Positions 47,541-50,772 of a DNA stretch of 50,772 nucleotides are shown piece by piece. A model generated the notes under the pieces. It saw only the letters and a list, made by a program, of their open reading frames with translations. It was not told where the DNA came from and searched no databases. Position numbers and translations under genes: made by a program. This DNA comes from an uncultured Rivibacter sp. (GTDB taxonomy: Bacteria; Pseudomonadota; Gammaproteobacteria; Burkholderiales; Burkholderiaceae), in contig CAMLLU010000040.1 in NCBI GenBank assembly GCA_946480925.1, positions 1-50,772 of the forward strand. The letters run 5' to 3'. Position 1 is the stretch's first letter; every line of letters begins with the position of its first letter.

Positions 47541-49475
47541 CTAACGCGAGGCGGCGCTTGCAGCCCTGTCTGCAGCAGCCGTCGCCTTTGCGTCGCCAGT
47601 GATCTGGACCTTGTAGCGGTCCTTCAGCGCGGCGTAGTAGGCCTGCGATTCCGCAGCCGCCCAGGCCTGTGCGTACTGAGCTTGCGAACGTGCAGCGTCT
47701 GCCACGGCTGGATCACGCGGCAGTACCTTGTTGATCTTCACAACGGCGTAGCCCTGTTCACCCAGATCGACACCGGTCCATGCAGGTGCAGGATCAGCGG
47801 GCGCCTTCAGCGCCGCATCGACGACCGCACGCGGCAGGTCACCGGTCGGCTTGGATCGCGACACCACCACGGCCGGCTGCAACGCCGCGCCGGTGGCGTC
47901 TTTCTTCCAGGCAGCCAGCTGCACCTCGCCTTCCTTGCGGGCCAGTGCAGCAGCCTGTGCTGCAACGACGCGTTCACGCACCTTGGCCTTCACCTCGGCA
48001 AACGGCAGTTTGCGCGCCGGCATGTGCTGCGTGACGCGTGCCGAGACCAACTGGTTCGGCCCCACTTCCACTGCCTCGGTGTTGCGCTTGTTGCGCACGC
48101 TGTCGGCGCTGAACAGCGCATCGAGCAGCTTGATATTCGCAAACGGACCTTTGGTGTCAGGCCCCGGCGCACGCGTCACGTTCTGCAGCGTACGCACTTG
48201 CAGCTTCAGCTTGTCGGCTACCGGTTTCAGGCTGTCGGCCTGCTCGTAGACCGTGTTCGTGAACACCTCAGCGGCTTCCGTGTATTGCTGCTGCGCCTTC
48301 TGCTGCTTCAGTTCGTTTTCGATGTCGGCCTTCAAGCTTTCGAACGAGCGCTTCTCGCCGCCACGCACGGCCGCGAGCTTGATGATGTGGTAGCCGAAGT
48401 CGCTTTCGACCACGTCGCTGATCTCACCCGGCTTCAAAGCAAACGCTGCATCCTCGAATGGCTTGACCATCGCACCACGGCCAAAGAAGTCGAGGTCACC
48501 GCCCCTCGCAGCAGAGCCCGGATCCTGCGAATTCTTCTTGGCCAGCTCGGCGAAGCCGGCCGGATTCTTCTTGGCTTCAGCAAGCAGTTCCTGCGCCTTC
48601 GCCTTGGCCTTTTCACGGTCTGGGGCCGGTGCGGATTTGTCGGCCGTGATGAGGATGTGGCTGGCCCGGCGCTCTTCCGGCGTTGAGTAGCGAGCCTCGT
48701 TGTCCGCGTAGAACTTGCGTGCGTCCGCGTCGTTCACGGAGATGCCGGACTTGATGGCATCGAGATCGAGCTGCACGTACTCCACCGAAGCCTGTTCCGG
48801 CGCTTGGAACTGCGCCGCGTTCACCGGATCGTTGTAGTAGGCCTCGAGCTCCGCATCGGTCGGGTTCACCTTGCCTGCATAGCCCTTTGCATCGAAGCGG
48901 GCGATCTGCACTTCACGCTGCTGGAACAGCGCATCAAGCGCTTGTTCGGCCGCAGCGGCCGGTCCCATGGCACTGGCTTCGATGCCAAGAAGCACCTGGC
49001 GCGTCGAGAGGCTCTGACGCAGGCGTTCGGCAAACTGCTCCGAGCTCATGCCCTGCGCAGCCAGAATTTCCTTCTTGAGACCGCCATCCGGATTGCGCAG
49101 CGCAGCGAACTCCGGCAACGACATGAACAGGCGCTGCAGTCGTTCGTCGGTGGTGGCGAGGTTGAGCTTGTTCGCCGCCGTCAGGATGACGCGCTCCTGA
49201 ACGATGCCTTCGAGCGTCCGTTGGCGCATCTCCGGCGAGTCGAACAGCTTCGCATCGATACCTGGCATCTGCGCACGCGCCCGCTCGACTTGGCTGCGGT
49301 GAGCAGCATCCCACTCTGCTTGCGTCACGTCCTGGCCCGCCACTTTGGCGACGGTCTGCCGGCTCTCGTTGAAGCTCGAGTAACCCTGAATGCCGAAGAA
49401 GACGAACGACGGGAAGATCAACAGCACCAGCACGAACTGGAGCAGCCGGGTGTGTTTGCGAACGAAATCGAACAT
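47541..49475 (-). CDS. ppiD: PpiD-like periplasmic folding factor, inner-membrane anchored
   Basis: 644 residues. A single membrane anchor (about 11-32) follows the short N-terminal [10 protein letters not shown]; then a SurA_N-like helical region (about 40-180), a parvulin domain at about 270-370 ([38 protein letters not shown]) and a C-terminal helical region. PpiD sits at the Sec translocon and helps proteins leaving it. The order hupB-ppiD is conserved in proteobacteria. The ATG at 49475 is chosen because it matches PpiD N-termini; the frame is open upstream through the terminator hairpin, which is not plausible coding sequence. Confidence 0.92.
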   Translation of the reverse strand: MFDFVRKHTRLLQFVLVLLIFPSFVFFGIQGYSSFNESRQTVAKVAGQDVTQAEWDAAHRSQVERARAQMPGIDAKLFDSPEMRQRTLEGIVQERVILTAANKLNLATTDERLQRLFMSLPEFAALRNPDGGLKKEILAAQGMSSEQFAERLRQSLSTRQVLLGIEASAMGPAAAAEQALDALFQQREVQIARFDAKGYAGKVNPTDAELEAYYNDPVNAAQFQAPEQASVEYVQLDLDAIKSGISVNDADARKFYADNEARYSTPEERRASHILITADKSAPAPDREKAKAKAQELLAEAKKNPAGFAELAKKNSQDPGSAARGGDLDFFGRGAMVKPFEDAAFALKPGEISDVVESDFGYHIIKLAAVRGGEKRSFESLKADIENELKQQKAQQQYTEAAEVFTNTVYEQADSLKPVADKLKLQVRTLQNVTRAPGPDTKGPFANIKLLDALFSADSVRNKRNTEAVEVGPNQLVSARVTQHMPARKLPFAEVKAKVRERVVAAQAAALARKEGEVQLAAWKKDATGAALQPAVVVSRSKPTGDLPRAVVDAALKAPADPAPAWTGVDLGEQGYAVVKINKVLPRDPAVADAARSQAQYAQAWAAAESQAYYAALKDRYKVQITGDAKATAAADRAASAASR

Positions 49476-49534
49476 CGATAAGTCCCGAAGGTGAACGCTG
49501 CGGTGCACAGCGACAAAGCCGCTTGGCCAGACGT

Positions 49535-49564
49535 GACAAAGGCGAACCATGGTTCGCCTTTGTC
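49535..49564 (-). terminator. Long perfect hairpin between tRNA-Val and ppiD
   Basis: GACAAAGGCGAACC (49535-49548) and GGTTCGCCTTTGTC (49551-49564) pair over 14 bp with AT at the centre. On the minus strand it follows hupB and tRNA-Val by about 128 bases and precedes ppiD by 60. It ends in TTTGTC rather than a long T-run, so termination may be partial. It could regulate read-through into ppiD. Confidence 0.6.
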
Positions 49565-49691
49565 TGGAGGATCAGCTCCTTGAAGAGCCGCTTGCGGAAG
49601 CTTCGCTTCCTTCCTCGGGCGCTGCGCTCAAACGAGCGGCAATGATACTCGCCGGGAAGAGGCCGCCTGTGCTGGGCGGGCCGGGAAGCCC

Positions 49692-49767
49692 TGGTGGGTG
49701 CTGAGGGGTTCGAACCCCCGACCTACGCCTTGTAAGGGCGCCGCTCTACCAACTGAGCTAAGCACCC
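49692..49767 (-). tRNA. tRNA-Val (TAC anticodon)
   Basis: 76 bases on the minus strand, acceptor stem GGGTGCT/AGCACCC, encoded ACCA end, anticodon loop CTTACAA with TAC, and T arm GGGGGTTCGAACCCC. It lies 18 bases after the hupB stop on the same strand. Confidence 0.97.
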
Positions 49768-49785
49768 GCAAATCTCATTCTGTGC

Positions 49786-50058
49786 TTAGTTGACTGCGTC
49801 CTTGAGGGCCTTGCCCGGACGGAACTTGGGCACCTTGGCTGCCTTGATCTTGATGGTGGCACCGGTGCGCGGATTGCGGCCGCTACGAGCAGCACGCTTG
49901 TTCACGGCAAACGTGCCGAAGCCGACCAGCGACACGGTGTTGCCTTTCTTCAGAGTCGTCTTCACACCGCTGATCAAGGCCTCGAGCGCGCGCGTTGCAG
50001 CGGCTTTGGAAATGTCGGCCTGCTTGGCGATGTGTTCAATCAGCTCGGTCTTGTTCAC
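49786..50058 (-). CDS. hupB: DNA-binding protein HU-beta
   Basis: 90 residues, exactly HU length. [20 protein letters not shown], the [14 protein letters not shown] core and the DNA-binding arm [17 protein letters not shown] are diagnostic. The start is GTG at 50058, with a GAGGGGG run upstream; the frame is open further upstream, but only this start gives the HU N-terminus. HU compacts and bends DNA. The following genes are tRNA-Val and ppiD. A good sigma70 promoter lies upstream. Confidence 0.96.
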   Translation of the reverse strand: MNKTELIEHIAKQADISKAAATRALEALISGVKTTLKKGNTVSLVGFGTFAVNKRAARSGRNPRTGATIKIKAAKVPKFRPGKALKDAVN

Positions 50059-50145
50059 GAAGGTACCCCCTCTCAAAGGTGTCTCAAAAAGTGTTCGGGA
50101 ATCGTGCGATTTGGGATTCAACGAGCAGTCAGCGCTGCTCAAACG

Positions 50146-50174
50146 ATTACAGCCGGGCGACACTGCAGTGTCAA
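50146..50174 (-). promoter_or_regulatory. Sigma70 promoter of hupB
   Basis: On the minus strand a perfect TTGACA (50174-50169) is followed 17 bases later by TGTAAT (50151-50146). The predicted start near 50139 leaves an untranslated leader of about 80 bases to the hupB GTG. The rest of the 50059-50341 gap has no other clear feature. Confidence 0.7.
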
Positions 50175-50341
50175 GCGCGGGAAGCGGATTCTATGCGCAA
50201 TTGCGCGACGACATGCCCGCGCAACCCGCGTCAATGCTGGCTTGACAGCAACAAGGCCGCGCCGTTGCAGCGCGCCCAGCCCTGACCTGGTGCGCCTGTC
50301 GCACGTGCCCGCATCACGCGGGCTATTTGCTCACCGAGGGC

Positions 50342-50772
50342 TCAACCGAGCGCTTGTGCGATCGCGCGACCGAGGTCCGCAGTGCTGGCTTTGCCGCCGA
50401 GGTCGGGTGTGCGCGGCACATCGCTGCGCGGGTCCAGCGCGGCTTCGATGGCCGACACGATGGCATCGTGCGCGTCGCGATGCCCAAGGAAGTCGAGCAT
50501 CAGCGCAGCCGACCAGATCTGGGCGATCGGGTTGGCGATGCCCCGCCCCGCGATGTCGGGCGCAGAGCCATGCACCGGTTCGAAAAGAGATGGGAAGCGC
50601 CGTTCGGGATTGATGTTGGCCGACGGTGCAATGCCGATGGTGCCGGCGCAGGCCGGGCCCAGATCGCTCAGGATGTCGCCGAACAAGTTGCTCGCCACCA
50701 CCACATCGAAGTTCTGCGGTCGCTGCACGAAATGCGCGGTGAGGATGTCGATGTGGAACTGATCGACCGTCA
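50342..50772 (-). CDS. Tartrate / D-malate dehydrogenase-like (isopropylmalate dehydrogenase superfamily), 5' end outside window
   Basis: The visible 143 C-terminal residues belong to the beta-decarboxylating dehydrogenase superfamily: VVASNLFGDILSDLGPACAG with the metal-binding Asp residues, SANINPERRFPSLFEPVHGSAPDI with the NAD-binding loop, and a C-terminal GKASTADLGRAIAQAL. ANINPER.FPS and IANPIAQIWSAALMLDFLG favour the tartrate dehydrogenase/D-malate dehydrogenase (TtuC/DmlA) branch over LeuB. These enzymes oxidise D-malate, tartrate or isopropylmalate with NAD. The gene runs off the right edge and ends 283 bases before hupB on the same strand. Confidence 0.85.
   Translation of the reverse strand, partial: TVDQFHIDILTAHFVQRPQNFDVVVASNLFGDILSDLGPACAGTIGIAPSANINPERRFPSLFEPVHGSAPDIAGRGIANPIAQIWSAALMLDFLGHRDAHDAIVSAIEAALDPRSDVPRTPDLGGKASTADLGRAIAQALG

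Noticed and set aside
49476..49550. N-terminal extension of PpiD beginning in the hairpin
   Set aside because: An in-frame ATG lies inside the hairpin centre, but the extra residues do not resemble PpiD and would be encoded by the structured intergenic region.

Overview
The window is about 50.8 kb of high-GC chromosomal DNA, most consistent with a betaproteobacterium of the order Burkholderiales (Rubrivivax/Leptothrix/Rhizobacter-like). This placement is an inference from GC-rich codon use and from gene orders typical of that group: map-glnD, surE-pcm-nlpD-rpoS, hupB-tRNA-Val-ppiD, and a LivFGHM transporter next to beta-oxidation genes. I saw no phage, plasmid, insertion sequence or CRISPR array.

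Region 1 (1-19536) lies entirely on the minus strand and reads as one catabolic block. In the direction of transcription it starts with an acyl-CoA ligase, a substrate-binding protein and LivH, LivM, LivG and LivF, and then a strong terminator. Next comes a candidate TetR-family operator/promoter, then a fused enoyl-CoA hydratase/3-hydroxyacyl-CoA dehydrogenase, thiolase, acyl-CoA dehydrogenase, a small membrane protein, a Dabb protein, an SDR, a PaaI-type thioesterase, a CurA-like reductase, an ElaA acetyltransferase, an AidB-like dehydrogenase, a GST and a second SDR that runs off the left edge. Together these could import an acid, activate it to its CoA ester and shorten it by beta-oxidation; the substrate is not evident. 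Two genes here carry repeat DNA inserted in frame: three 90-bp units in the GST, and a palindromic element in the acyl-CoA dehydrogenase.

Region 2 (19666-27493) holds housekeeping and redox genes on the plus strand: selO overlapping msrB, a septation-protein-A (YciB) gene fused in frame to a BolA domain, and a periplasmic parvulin. A bidirectional terminator separates these from two minus-strand genes (a flavodoxin-like reductase with five clustered cysteines and a DUF1624 membrane protein), followed by plus-strand rlhA.

Region 3 (27596-37192) has purL (minus), map-glnD (plus), then an MFS exporter (minus) divergent from soxR (plus). The intergenic space holds a SoxR-type promoter with a 19-bp spacer and a possible 24-codon leader ORF that overlaps the exporter start.

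Region 4 (37189-42962) is the minus-strand cluster surE-pcm-nlpD-rpoS-exonuclease-rlmD. Region 5 (43058-47373) has a zinc-independent quinone oxidoreductase and a NarL-type response regulator with a polytopic histidine kinase. Region 6 (47444-50772) has, on the minus strand, hupB, tRNA-Val, ppiD and tRNA-His, preceded by the 3' part of a tartrate/D-malate dehydrogenase-like gene that continues past the right edge. No gene-free stretch exceeds 300 bases; the longest are 50059-50341 (hupB promoter) and 44036-44276.
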